Of a stretch of DNA of 64,000 bases, positions 57,801 through 64,000 are shown one piece after another. The DNA is from Nectonema munidae. Lineage: Eukaryota > Nematomorpha > Nectonematoida > Nectonematidae. Position 1 is the first letter of the stretch. Every line of letters starts with the position of its first letter. Location: the NCBI GenBank assembly GCA_030549495.1, contig JAUIRK010000855.1:1157501-1221500 (forward strand), written 5' to 3'. The notes under the pieces were generated by a model. It did no database searches. It was given only the letters and a program-made list of their open reading frames with translations, and had not been told where the DNA came from. The position numbers and the translations under genes are program-made.

Positions 57801-60800
57801 TTCACAACACCCTCCCCAACATCTTCCGTTGAGAGTGAGGAATTGCATTCAACTTTCACTAATCAACAAAAGCATCACAGGTATAAAAGATGTAGCAAAA
57901 TATTCATGAGACTTGGCTGGAAAAGAACTTAATTCATCTAAATGAAACCGGAGATTCAATTTCCATATTGAACAACTACCGCAAAAATGCTTCTGTAGGA
58001 TAAATATCCTTCGGTTAACTGCCACCCTATAAATTACACCGGCGGATTTAAAGGGGGCGAATTCGCAGTACGCCATTGCCAATTGCTTGAAAATTTTTCT
58101 TGATCTAATTCTTTTCGTAGAACTCAAATATTCTGCAACTGATCATTTCTGCAACTCGTTTTTTAGATTCAATCTTTCTCTAAAGTGAGAAGCCCTAAAA
58201 AGTTTTTTGTGTTTCAATCGCAGTTAAGTGTGACACTTATTACTTTTATATTATCCAATTTTTTTTGTAAATTTATCATTTAAACACATCAAGTTTTACC
58301 ACATCAATTCACTTTGCAGTTCAATGAATGAGGATCGTTTTAATGCTCTCATTCTTCTTTTTGTTTTAAAAATTTTGTAAAGCTTAAATTTGAGTTCTAG
58401 TTTAGTAAAATCCGCCCTCCTAATGCCAATTCTTGATCCGCCCCTGAATTATGTCAAATTATATTGAGTTGAAAGGCAATTTAATAGGAGCCCCAGTGGC
58501 ATGGTGGTTAGACGCCAAAGATTTCATTCCAAAGCTATTGGGTTCGATTCCTGATGTACCCGGAAAAGAAAATGATCTTGTCTAATCTGATGGCATTGGG
58601 TTGACGACAGTATTCGGTCAAGAAATTCACCAAGCTCCAATAAAAGTCCCCCAAAATTAATAACTTTATGGATTCATTTAGTTTAGTAGTTCACTTAATC
58701 AATATCCATAAACGAATAACATCCATTCAGTTTTTCCCCAAAATAAATATTACAGAAAAAGTTTAATCAAAGATATAAAAATAATTTTCTACCTCAAGAT
58801 TCCAAAACACTAAAGTTGAAGAAAAAAAATTTTTATTCAAAAAATCATCTAGAGTTGTTTGTCTAAATAACTAGCATTTTTAAACTGATTTTATTCCATC
58901 GTCAGCCGGATTTTAAGGAACTTCACATTTTTTTCACTTCATTTTATCATATGTAGGGTGGAAGTACGCGGAACTTTTAGTGCAACCGTATAAGTACACA
59001 TCTAAAATGAATTCCCCGTGTGTAGAGTTGTTAGACTGTTTTTCATAAGTATAGCGACTTATTGTCTTCCTACATCGTGGCTGTTCAAGGGAATATAATA
59101 ATTTTCAAAATACTGAAGTGTATACCATTACTTGGGGAAGAAGAATGAAGTAGTTTTGATTGGTGAAAGGAGGGCGAAGCGCTTTTTTCGATGGAGTGTA
59201 GCAGGGAAAAGTTGTGCATGCGATATTGTAAGTGATAGGAAATTATTTTGGAACCATTATTGTTCGGTGCCTGTAAAATGATTTACGTTAATGACGGAAA
59301 GACTACAAGAAACCCAAAGGAATTGATAACGGTAGCTGGAAAATCAGAGACGCATCTTTGGCGCCGAAATTGGAATAATCTATGCATTTATTTTTCATAT
59401 AGTTATAAAGGTTCTAGGGCAATTGCCCGACTGACAAATGCCCGATGGACAACTGCCCGAAGGACAAAAGCCCGACCGACAACTGCCCGAAGGACAAAAG
59501 CCCGACCGACAACTGCCAGATAGGACAAGTGCCTGATAAGTATGTGATAATTGTGTCGTTTTATGCAATATTTTACAACATATCAATCTATGAGAAAAAA
59601 AGCGATAAGTTGATGGTAATTTTTTTAAAGGTAAACTGAAGGTAAAGTTTACAAAAGTTGTTTTATTTGTGAAAGGAAAGGTAATTTATCAATAAAAGAA
59701 AATTGTGTTTATTAAAAAATAGGAAGAAAAACTAAAATTTTAAATTGTATGCTATTCCTCCGAAAAAATCTGTTACTTCTCGATTTCCATAATCCTGCAA
59801 TGTTTGCAATTCTTTTTGTTGTATCTTGATATTTTTTCTTTTTAGGAGAAGGCTCATGCCCTGCCAGCAACCGGTTGATGATTGTGTCACTTAGAGAATG
59901 TTCCGTCTTCAATACCTGAAGAAAACGCCAGATATTTGGATGGCTCGAGGTGATATTCGCCGGGTAAGTGGTTTATTATTGTAAGTGGTTACAATTTATT
60001 TTACCTTAAAAAATTACTATCAACTTATCGCTTTTTTTCTCATGGATTGATATGTAGTAAAATATTGCATAAAACGATACAATTATCACATACTTATCGG
60101 GCACTTGTCCTATCTGGCAGTTGTCTGTCGGGCTTTTATCCTTCGGGCAGTTGTTCATCGCGCTCTTGTCCGGTTACCCGTTATAAAATAGTTAACAAGA
60201 TGACCACATACATGACAGTTTAAAAATTTGCACCACGCCAAGATAATTGAAGGGAGAGAAGGAAGCTAAAAGGAGCTAAAGTAAGGAAGCCAAGGTTAAT
60301 ACGCAAAATGAACCAATCAAAATAAATGTTCAAGTGTGTGTAAAATTAAAATAGTATGTCATAGCCATTTTTATGATACAAATTCCAGAGAGCTGACCCC
60401 CTCCAATTTTCCTAGATTGATTGTTACAAGTTTTATTTCGCACTCGTAGTTTATACCGCTATTATGGGCAAAGTCTTGCGCTAAAATTTTAGATCAGTAT
60501 TTCCTGTAAACTTGTTAATCGCACAATTAATAATAATAATCAATTTTACTGCTAGTGTTCCCAGCACGCTGAGGTTTAGCCGGTTTTTACCACTATGGCA
60601 TCTAATCTCTCATTATTTTGCGGCTCCATTCATCTCTATTTTGCTCGTCCCCCAATGCTAAATGTCTTTTGCCCATGTCTTTTTCGAATATTTCTATCCA
60701 TGTCATCTTTAGCATACCTTTACTCTTACCTAAAGTTTGATTTTTATGAGCTTCTTTAATTAGATCACCGGAAGGTCTTCTATTTACATGCCCAAAGAAT

Positions 60801-62869
60801 CTTAACCTTATCGCACAATTGATTCCTCAAAAGAAGCCAGGATACTTCCGTGAAGCAAAACTAAGATAACTTTTACTCAGACATTGCATTATGATCACTT
60901 TAAAAAATAGAATAAGAAAAAGACTAAGCAAGGATCGTACCAGCCATTTAAGAAGAATGCTATTCTTAGTTCTCAAGACCACTTTGGGCGGAAAAGGTCG
61001 AGAAGGTTTGTCAGCAAGTGTTTTGAAAGTCGTTGCTAATCAAGAAGAAAAAATGTGGAATGAGTGGGTTAAGTCAGAAAAATTGAATCAAACTTACGAT
61101 TGGAAAAGCGTCCTCGATATGAAGAAGCAAGAACGACTCTGGCGCTAAATTTTAAATATGTATATGTGTACGCTTTTCAAATTTATGGAAAAAAAAGGAA
61201 AACGAATAACACATGTTGCGTGTTGAACTTATCGGTTGGGTAGTGGGAAGAGAAAATATCTGAATTAGACTCCGATTCCTTGCAACTTCTAGTACTTACA
61301 AAAATCCAACTGTTAATGAATTCAAGGAACAACTCTTTGCTTCTGACCTCGACTAAAGAAGGCTCACTCCATATGTTTACAAAAAGTAAACTTTTTTTCT
61401 TTATTCAAAATATTTAGAAAAACTATTTATTAGATAAGGACCCCAATTTATATCCCTGTAAAATCTTCGACGCCACGGACTGCGACTCGACAGGGTTTTA
61501 AAGATCCTTCTAAAAAACAACGTATAAGTATCGTTCAAAGTAATTTGGAGGTAATAGCTTGTGAGTGCAACAAACAGGTGTTGTAGGAATCGTTGGGAAA
61601 TTATCTTCATATTCGAAGTTTATCGGCAATGAACTAATTTTTCTTTAAAAAAAAAGCAAATTATAGGATAGAATTGAAGTTTCCTTATAATTTTATTCAT
61701 TTTAGATTTTACTTGAAAATGGGGTCTGCAATTACCCTCCTAAAATATGTTTTTAATGAAAGAATTTAAACCCAATGAAGGCCTGATTTAAGAGCTAAAA
61801 TGCTATATACGGAATTTGTATACAAATACGCAAATTGAAAATCAAAATAATCGAGAGTGCATCTTTCAATGATATTTATATAAAAAACTTTTCTTCAGTT
61901 TAAATATTAAAATAACTATAGCCCAATTTTTTCTAATATAAATAAATTTTAGCGTCAAATAGTTTCCTGTTTTTATACAAGATATACTTGTGAATCAACA
62001 GTTTCTTAGAGGACGCAAATCAAACATTCTCAGCAGACTCAATTAACAGATGAACATTTAGAACCTCAATTGATACTGAGAACCACTATGATGGACGCCT
62101 GAAATCAAAATGTTCTCTGAAAAAAACAAAAGTATAAAAGTCATTAATTTTGTGCATTTTGTTGAAAAAAAATATGACGTTTTTATACACGTATTGAGAT
62201 ATTGTAAACAGCCACTAAAACAAACCAAAGGTTCCACACCTTTAGGTTATGCCTTAAGAATTTTATTAAACAAAGTCATCAAGGATATCCAATCAAAAAA
62301 TTAATGTTATTATGCATTTCTGATAATATCTCAGTCTGGATTCGTACAATGAGATAATTGAAAATAAATCATTTTAAAATGAATCAACTATAAACTTTTC
62401 ACAGGAAAGGAGATGTTGCGCTATTCAAACCAAATTAAAAGAAAAAAATTAAAATAAGACCTTTAACATCACAATGAATTTTAAGGCACGAAAATACCTG
62501 ATATTTCCAAAATATTTATTAGATTTGAGATTAGGGGTATTATAAAATTATTTTATAATACTAGATATATAACCTAATTGGTAACAAAATATTTTTAGAG
62601 ACGATTTCCTTTGGTTGTTCAAAATTATATTTAGATCTCAATTTACTCAAATTTTTTTAGAACATTAATTTTTGATCAGTGGTGAAACTTATGATAAAAA
62701 GGGAAAAGTCTACTGGTATCTAACAAGCTTCGGTTTAGTTACTTTTGTAATAGCCATCAACTATGCCTTCCTGGGTTTATAAAATAAAATTTAAAAAACA
62801 AAAATATACCACGTCAAGTACTCTGTATACGGTTTCAATCGTGAAACTTCGTGCTGGCAATCTTTACCG
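39473..62869 (-). CDS. FNDC3: FNDC3-family protein: multiple FN3 domains and C-terminal membrane anchor
   Basis: Thirteen exons from 57,858 to 39,473 join in frame at every junction, giving about 1,025 codons to the stop. A further exon at 62,869-62,810 very probably belongs upstream, with one or more linking exons unresolved. The product has about eight fibronectin type III domains, each showing the PP...L.W, C-strand, VY.G and L...T.Y.F.V pattern. A Ser/Pro-rich linker follows, then one C-terminal hydrophobic segment (VFGVIFFSIATFLFAFF) close to the stop. This is the architecture of FNDC3A/B (Drosophila miles-to-go), tail-anchored proteins linked to Golgi and vesicle membranes. The N-terminal region is outside the window. 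Several loops carry long low-complexity inserts. Introns hold many transposon remnants. The FN3 repeats plus tail anchor make this call strong; which FNDC3 paralogue it represents cannot be told. Confidence 0.9.
40330..40445 (+). repeat. Possible tRNA-derived SINE fragment
   Basis: An A-box-like TTGGCCTAGTGTGG and, about 100 bp on, a B-box-like AGCTTCGATCCGC occur in order. The spacing is longer than in a normal tRNA head, so the call is weak. It lies in the last FNDC3-like intron. Confidence 0.3.
40624..40862 (-). CDS. FNDC3: FNDC3-like exon
   Basis: Acceptor CATGCTGTTGTAG, donor TTG|GTAATA. Encodes TSINPGSTICRVKWMSVKSS, a Ser/Lys/Pro-rich insert of about 35 residues, then KAVYSVYLAKSF and ends AFHL. 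Starts phase 1, ends phase 0. Confidence 0.88.
41317..41342 (+). repeat. (GTAT)n microsatellite
   Basis: About five perfect GTAT repeats in an FNDC3-like intron. Confidence 0.8.
41676..41845 (-). CDS. FNDC3: FNDC3-like exon
   Basis: Acceptor TTGTTGTTCTAG, donor AAAA|GTAACT. Encodes FACVYSGTSNTFKIARNIKE, NTHYFFKVKISNDSGQSSFS and ILHVKTLNSPPLRVK: E-G strands and the start of the last domain. Starts phase 2, ends phase 1. Confidence 0.88.
42049..43380 (-). mobile_element. Truncated piggyBac transposon
   Basis: The 1.33-kb element is flanked by TTAA at 42,045-42,048 and 43,381-43,384, with related ends (TCCGTTAATGATCA and, inverted, CCCATTACCGACTA). The minus strand carries an N-terminal acidic part (PPELDILTDEDEDFENLENL), the QQDLYWSTDNDCGA region and the catalytic-core segment YFSIDEKMVELFARHSTKQF ... 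GYKLWPLCDAKIGFYYSFDI. The C-terminal half of the transposase is missing, frames are broken, and the element sits inside an FNDC3-like intron. Confidence 0.88.
44467..44720 (-). CDS. FNDC3: FNDC3-like exon
   Basis: Acceptor TTTATTCACCTTTAG, donor GAA|GTATTA. Encodes LISHSHNWVKLRCCSISACL, a charged insert, then NFVYHVYAAFSHAEHL. These are the A-B and C strands of the seventh traced domain, separated by an unusually long loop. The frame stays open for 35 codons past the donor, so intron retention would give a different C-terminus. Starts phase 0, ends phase 2. Confidence 0.75.
44859..45180. mobile_element. hAT-type MITE
   Basis: Starts CAGGGACCGGCAAAC and ends with the reverse complement of CAGGGGTCGGCAAAG. 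TGTAAAC stands next to both ends, with three extra bases on the right, a plausible but imperfect 8-bp target-site duplication. The right half is shared with the fragment at 34,467-34,586. Non-coding. Confidence 0.75.
45231..45961 (+). mobile_element. Tc1/mariner-like element remnant
   Basis: Left end TGCCGTGCAAAAGTTTACAG and right end, inverted, CAGTACCGTGCAAAAGTTTT are Tc1-type termini; TA follows the right end. Between them the plus strand has pieces such as IFSDEAKSSF and NATSKTFKHERFD that recall the SDESKF...T.KH region of Tc1 transposases, heavily decayed. Confidence 0.6.
46741..46766 (+). repeat. SINE family 2 head fragment
   Basis: CAGCAGATGGCCTAGCAATG matches the A-box start of the SINE at 28,722 (minus strand). 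The rest is absent. Confidence 0.5.
47023..47071 (-). repeat. piggyBac-type element end
   Basis: On the minus strand, CCCTTTAACGACGAGAATAA then TCTGACGATGTC matches the element end at 38,418. No partner end was found nearby. Confidence 0.45.
47320..47446 (-). CDS. FNDC3: FNDC3-like exon
   Basis: Acceptor TTAATTTGAAG, donor CAA|GTAATT. Encodes IRLQSFERMNTSDTLGILMN then EETVTATTLSLPPPASITS, the F-G strands and the linker to the next domain. Joined to the previous exon the text TYSIRLQSFERMN is a normal F strand. Starts phase 2, ends phase 0. Confidence 0.85.
47929..48012 (-). pseudogene. Duplicated partial FN3 exon (possible truncating alternative exon)
   Basis: The segment 48,035-47,950 repeats 48,485-48,400 at roughly 85% identity, including the intronic bases before the acceptor. 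It reads LITKSSLSDPSEVSEIRTK, then TVKQPVR and a stop. From the exon at 49,572-49,498 it would splice in frame and end the protein after 28 codons. From the full exon beside it, the phase does not fit. It is a dead copy or a regulated poison exon. Confidence 0.75.
48054..48463 (-). CDS. FNDC3: FNDC3-like exon
   Basis: Acceptor GCTTGTTAAG, donor TTC|GTAAGT. Encodes VITKSSQSDPSEVSKIKTK (F-G strands), then the next domain starting KFSLVKPTFNSATLKWGHPP. It contains an acidic and Ser-rich insert of about 50 residues and ends NLLPNNTYS. Starts phase 0, ends phase 2. Confidence 0.9.
48650..49036 (+). mobile_element. hAT transposase fragment
   Basis: The frame near 48,800-49,036 reads NEWIVLENLANVLRPFEIVT then NRLSSESVDIIK, matching the W..l..l...L.PF...T..LS.E stretch of hAT transposases. 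Flanking sequence is too decayed to define the element. It lies in an FNDC3-like intron in antisense. Confidence 0.55.
49498..49572 (-). CDS. FNDC3: FNDC3-like exon
   Basis: Acceptor TTTTTTCAAG, donor TCC|GTAAGT. Encodes 25 residues, VYLGALRVFEAKDLKENTTY LFRLS, the classic E-F strands of FN3. Phase 0 at both ends; it could join either the next exon or the duplicated copy at 48,012. Confidence 0.9.
51072..51414 (-). CDS. FNDC3: FNDC3-like exon
   Basis: Acceptor CCTTTGTTGTAG, donor CAA|GTATTG. Encodes TKSTSILLTSLSPASSYEVK and VGVQGENG, a Ser-rich linker, then KPAPPKLTLKTFSSVEAELI, the start of the fifth domain. Starts phase 2, ends phase 0. Confidence 0.9.
51626..51755. mobile_element. piggyBac-type MITE, 130 bp
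   Basis: Flanked by TTAA on both sides (51,622-51,625 and 51,756-51,759), with ends CCCATTTAAGGCCAA and, inverted, CCCATTTACGGCCAA. The inside repeats the word GCAGACGA three times. Sits in an FNDC3-like intron. Confidence 0.85.
52394..52502 (-). CDS. FNDC3: FNDC3-like exon
   Basis: Acceptor CCTACGAATATCAG, donor ACA|GTAAGT. Joined to the previous exon it reads LLNWDVARSKNADVSADDED and MQFQIEVKALTGTS. An acceptor 34 nt further upstream is also in frame but would leave a 28-nt intron and insert a less FN3-like segment, so the nearer one is preferred. Confidence 0.85.
52564..52866 (-). CDS. FNDC3: FNDC3-like exon
   Basis: Acceptor TTTTTGTTTAAG, donor TGGG|GTATGT. Encodes YNSVYYGPKESAFITDLKAN then TLYQARLCC, a linker, and the start of the fourth domain ending SDSVLLNW. 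Phase 1 at both ends. Confidence 0.9.
52870..55340 (-). other. FNDC3-like intron, nothing recognised
   Basis: AT-rich intron of about 2.5 kb. A plus-strand frame at 53,706-54,056 is rich in Phe, Leu and Lys, has no domain and is regarded as chance. Confidence 0.5.
55342..55422 (-). CDS. FNDC3: FNDC3-like exon
   Basis: Acceptor GTTATTTTAG, donor ATTT|GTAAGA. Encodes ATKDDGGCPVYAYSLELKEA and NNDPSI: B-C strands of the third traced domain. Phase 1 at both ends, in register with its neighbours. Confidence 0.9.
56239..56630 (-). CDS. FNDC3: FNDC3-like exon
   Basis: Acceptor CGTTTTTTAG, donor GGG|GTAATG. Encodes the end of the first domain (AWTEAVTFQT), a complete FN3 domain (APPKPNSPRLRASGSNFLEV to SWSQ-like SAWSQVVSFFTT), and the start of a third (PPPNFSLESPASSNTALFNW). 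The largest continuous FN3 evidence in the window. Confidence 0.93.
57300..57550 (-). mobile_element. LINE reverse-transcriptase fragment
   Basis: The minus strand reads EFDVRVGLLQDLALSPPLFA then IVIEALSGES, matching the G..QG..LSPLLF.I.lE.L region of LINE reverse transcriptases. It jumps directly to a 3' tail piece (KDDVQGRKKWKQGILATYP). Internal parts are deleted and frames are broken. Confidence 0.65.
57684..57858 (-). CDS. FNDC3: FNDC3-like exon
   Basis: Acceptor GTTGATTAG, donor GTC|GTAAGC. Encodes VKVECNSS, an acidic loop, then DDWISVYQGN, LSPTKSYQIRLSAENECGLS: C to G strands of the first traced FN3 domain. Starts phase 1, ends phase 2, matching the next exon. Confidence 0.88.
58488..58650 (+). 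repeat. tRNA-derived SINE, family 1, copy B
   Basis: Starts CCCCAGTGGCATGGTGGTTA (A-box), has the B-box TGGGTTCGATTCCTG, then GATGGCATTGGGTTGACGAC, and ends TCGGTCAAGAAATTCACC with an A-rich tail. Same family as 33,102-33,259. Confidence 0.82.
59410..60179. mobile_element. Mutator-like element with long inverted repeats made of 15-bp tandem units
   Basis: A 770-bp element is flanked by GTTATAAA at 59,402-59,409 and 60,180-60,187. The arms (about 59,410-59,636 and 59,997-60,179) are inverted repeats of roughly 180-225 bp. The outer half of each arm is a run of 15-bp units of the form NNGACAANNGCCCGA: seven in the left arm, five in the right, differing by one 30-bp pair. The inner half is unique but matches almost base for base between arms. 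The centre holds the 3' end of a Mutator-type transposase on the minus strand. Confidence 0.85.
59712..59965 (-). pseudogene. C-terminal fragment of a Mutator-like (FLYWCH-type) transposase
   Basis: Minus-strand frame SSHPNIWRFLQVLKTEHSLS followed by DTIINRLLAGHEPSPKKKKY and QDTTKRIANI matches the C-terminus of MULE transposases of animals (HPNIW.fl..L..eq.......l..G.......Y). The rest of the gene is absent, so the element depends on a full-length relative. Confidence 0.75.
60602..60809 (-). mobile_element. LINE 3' coding fragment
   Basis: The minus strand reads RLRFFGHVNRRPSGDLIKEA then KSKGMLKMTWIEIFEKDMG and ends DEWSRKIMRD before a stop. This is the conserved C-terminus (LRwfGHV.R......W...v..D......A.DR..WR) of endonuclease-type LINE polyproteins. 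The 208-bp fragment is uninterrupted, so it is probably a young 5'-truncated insertion. Confidence 0.78.
60891..61148 (+). CDS. Coding-like ORF of unknown origin
   Basis: An 85-codon frame reads KDRTSHLRRMLFLVLKTTLG, GKGREGLSASVLKVVANQEE, KMWNEWVKSEKLNQTYDWKS and ends ERLWR. Balanced composition and many charged residues make it look like real coding sequence. An AG precedes it near 60,910. It lies in antisense within the FNDC3-like locus, next to a LINE fragment. It may be an exon of a nested gene or a transposon piece; the family is not recognised. Confidence 0.35.
   Translation: MITLKNRIRKRLSKDRTSHLRRMLFLVLKTTLGGKGREGLSASVLKVVANQEEKMWNEWVKSEKLNQTYDWKSVLDMKKQERLWR
61300..61352 (-). CDS. 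Candidate FNDC3-like linking exon
   Basis: Acceptor CCTTCTTTAG and a perfect donor GTAAGT bound 53 nt. One frame reads SRSEAKSCSLNSLTVGF, which could be the A-B strands of an FN3 domain. Phases do not directly match the known neighbours, so at least one more exon would be needed on each side. Confidence 0.25.
61400..62809 (-). other. FNDC3-like intron, nothing firm
   Basis: A minus-strand stretch at 61,500-61,440 has an acceptor and a few FN3-like residues (CRVAVRGVEDFTG) but soon meets a stop. A plus-strand frame at 62,110-62,304 has no known domain. Confidence 0.35.
62810..62869 (-). CDS. FNDC3: FNDC3-like gene, upstream exon (probable)
   Basis: Acceptor TTTTGTTTTTAG and donor TG|GTATAT bound a 60-nt exon encoding GKDCQHEVSRLKPYTEYLT, the E-F strand text of an FN3 domain (YrG....v..LkPyTeY). 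It begins and ends in phase 2. The exon that should follow was not found, so its link to the next exon is inferred from domain type and strand. Confidence 0.6.
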
Positions 62870-64000
62870 CTAAAAACAAAATAATTAAGATTTGATTAAA
62901 AAAGAAAAAATTTTAGAAAAATGGACACTTCACATATTACGTTACAATCATATACTCAATCCGAAAACTGGTCCAAAGAACTGTCTTTATAAGATTCGGC
63001 TTTATAAATGAAACAAATAATGACTCAAATAGTTTGATAAAAATTTCACATAAGTTAACTTATTCTCATGTAAAGAACAATTTAGAACTTAAAATGGTTT
63101 ACATATTATGTTATAAATTATAAAAATAATTTTCTGAAAAAAGAGTCAAGTTTCATTAAAGCAATCATCTACCATCTCTCGAATATCACGTCCAATATAC
63201 TAAAAAATAGAGTTTTTAAGAAATTAATCAATAGACACTTTGCCTCAAAGAATTCTATACAATGTGTGGTGGTTCACTCGTGTTTGACATACCTTCTATG
63301 TCAAAGATTCTTAACATGGGAACAATTAGCATTAAAGGGTAAAAAAAATATATCTATTTTTGAGGCAAAATGTATTTTCTAAAAGATTTGTAGAAAATAA
63401 TATTTTTTAAATCAATTTGCAGAAGAAAAATTTAAAAAGTGGTTAGAAACAAAAGTTGAATTTGGAAAAGAGAATAATAGATCGGCTTATCAATTTACTA
63501 CATGTATAACCAATATTTTCTAGGACAACATTGAACGCTTTGATTCCTTTTCTTGCATATATTTATTTATATAGCAACGCATTTCCTGCGCTTTTAATGT
63601 TGTAACTCAGAAACGGATATCAAAGTTTCACTTTCGACAAGGAAATCTTATAAAGATAAAATGGCAAACTCTATCAAGAATCTCAATGAAATATTCTTAG
63701 TTCTTGAACTTCAGCAATTATGCTTCTATTCCACATGCTCAATTATTATTATTATTATTATTATTATTATCAATATTTCATAGTGGACAGTCAAATTGTT
63801 ACGAAATAAAAGTTCTGGAGTTAAGATTGAAAAAGTCAAAATAAATATACTATTTTGTTTGGGTTCTGATGTAAAATAATTAATAGGAAGTAAGATTGCG
63901 CAAAACAAAAATAGAAAACATGGCTGTATGTATATGAAAATCCAAGAACTAGGCTACCTGATGATGATGATGATGAACGATGCAGTGTGATGAAAGTTAA
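62870..64000 (-). other. Upstream FNDC3-like intron, no exon found
   Basis: AT-rich, with an (ATT)n microsatellite at 63,743-63,769 and (GAT)n at 63,959-63,976. No FN3 text was seen on the minus strand. Confidence 0.5.

Noticed and set aside
59445-59639. ORFs rich in TARRTKARPT or DNCPKDKSP
   Set aside because: They are translations of the 15-bp tandem units in the Mutator-like arm.
62110-62304. 64-codon ORF recalling a transposase tail
   Set aside because: The resemblance rests on a few residues only; no ends or further transposase text were found.

Overview
This is a strongly AT-rich stretch of eukaryotic nuclear DNA: genes are split into small exons by GT...AG introns, polyadenylation signals are present, and much of the rest is decayed transposons, SINEs and simple repeats. 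Nothing looks bacterial. The hAT, Tc1/mariner, piggyBac, Mutator-like, Harbinger and Penelope-like elements, the short introns and the gene families suggest an invertebrate, most likely an arthropod. A copepod would fit, but that is only an inference.

The main gene is on the minus strand and covers roughly the right third (about 62.9 kb down to 39.5 kb). It is a fibronectin type III repeat protein of the FNDC3 family. I traced thirteen consecutive exons (57,858 to 39,473) whose reading phases all join without conflict. They encode about eight FN3 domains and end in a C-terminal membrane anchor and stop codon. One further exon at 62.8 kb is very likely part of it, and the N-terminal part lies outside the window. 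Its introns hold a truncated piggyBac element, a hAT MITE, a Tc1-like remnant, a piggyBac MITE, LINE pieces, a SINE and a Mutator-like element. One intron also holds a second copy of the start of an FN3 exon that would act as a truncating alternative exon.

The left part has smaller genes. A three-exon minus-strand gene at 19.6-17.5 kb encodes a cupin of the DUF985 (Cupin_5) family. Near 12.2-13.05 kb, a plus-strand small membrane-protein ORF and a minus-strand acidic terminal exon converge, with poly(A) signals only a few bases apart. Isolated coding-like exons of unknown genes occur at 20.2, 24.2 and 30.3 kb.

The rest is repeats. A 177-bp satellite (1-947) carries a G-quadruplex motif inside a palindrome. 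A Penelope-like remnant lies at 2.2-3.4 kb and a degenerate tandem array at 5.2-6.4 kb. Two transposase remnants of a kind I cannot name are at 15-16.7 kb and 22.8-23.5 kb. A hAT transposon with recognisable ends and target-site duplication is at 25.2-28.55 kb. Two tRNA-derived SINE families and several MITEs with clear target-site duplications complete the picture. The most unusual structures are the satellite, the Mutator-like element whose long inverted repeats are built from 15-bp tandem units (59.4-60.2 kb), and the partial exon duplication in the FNDC3-like gene.
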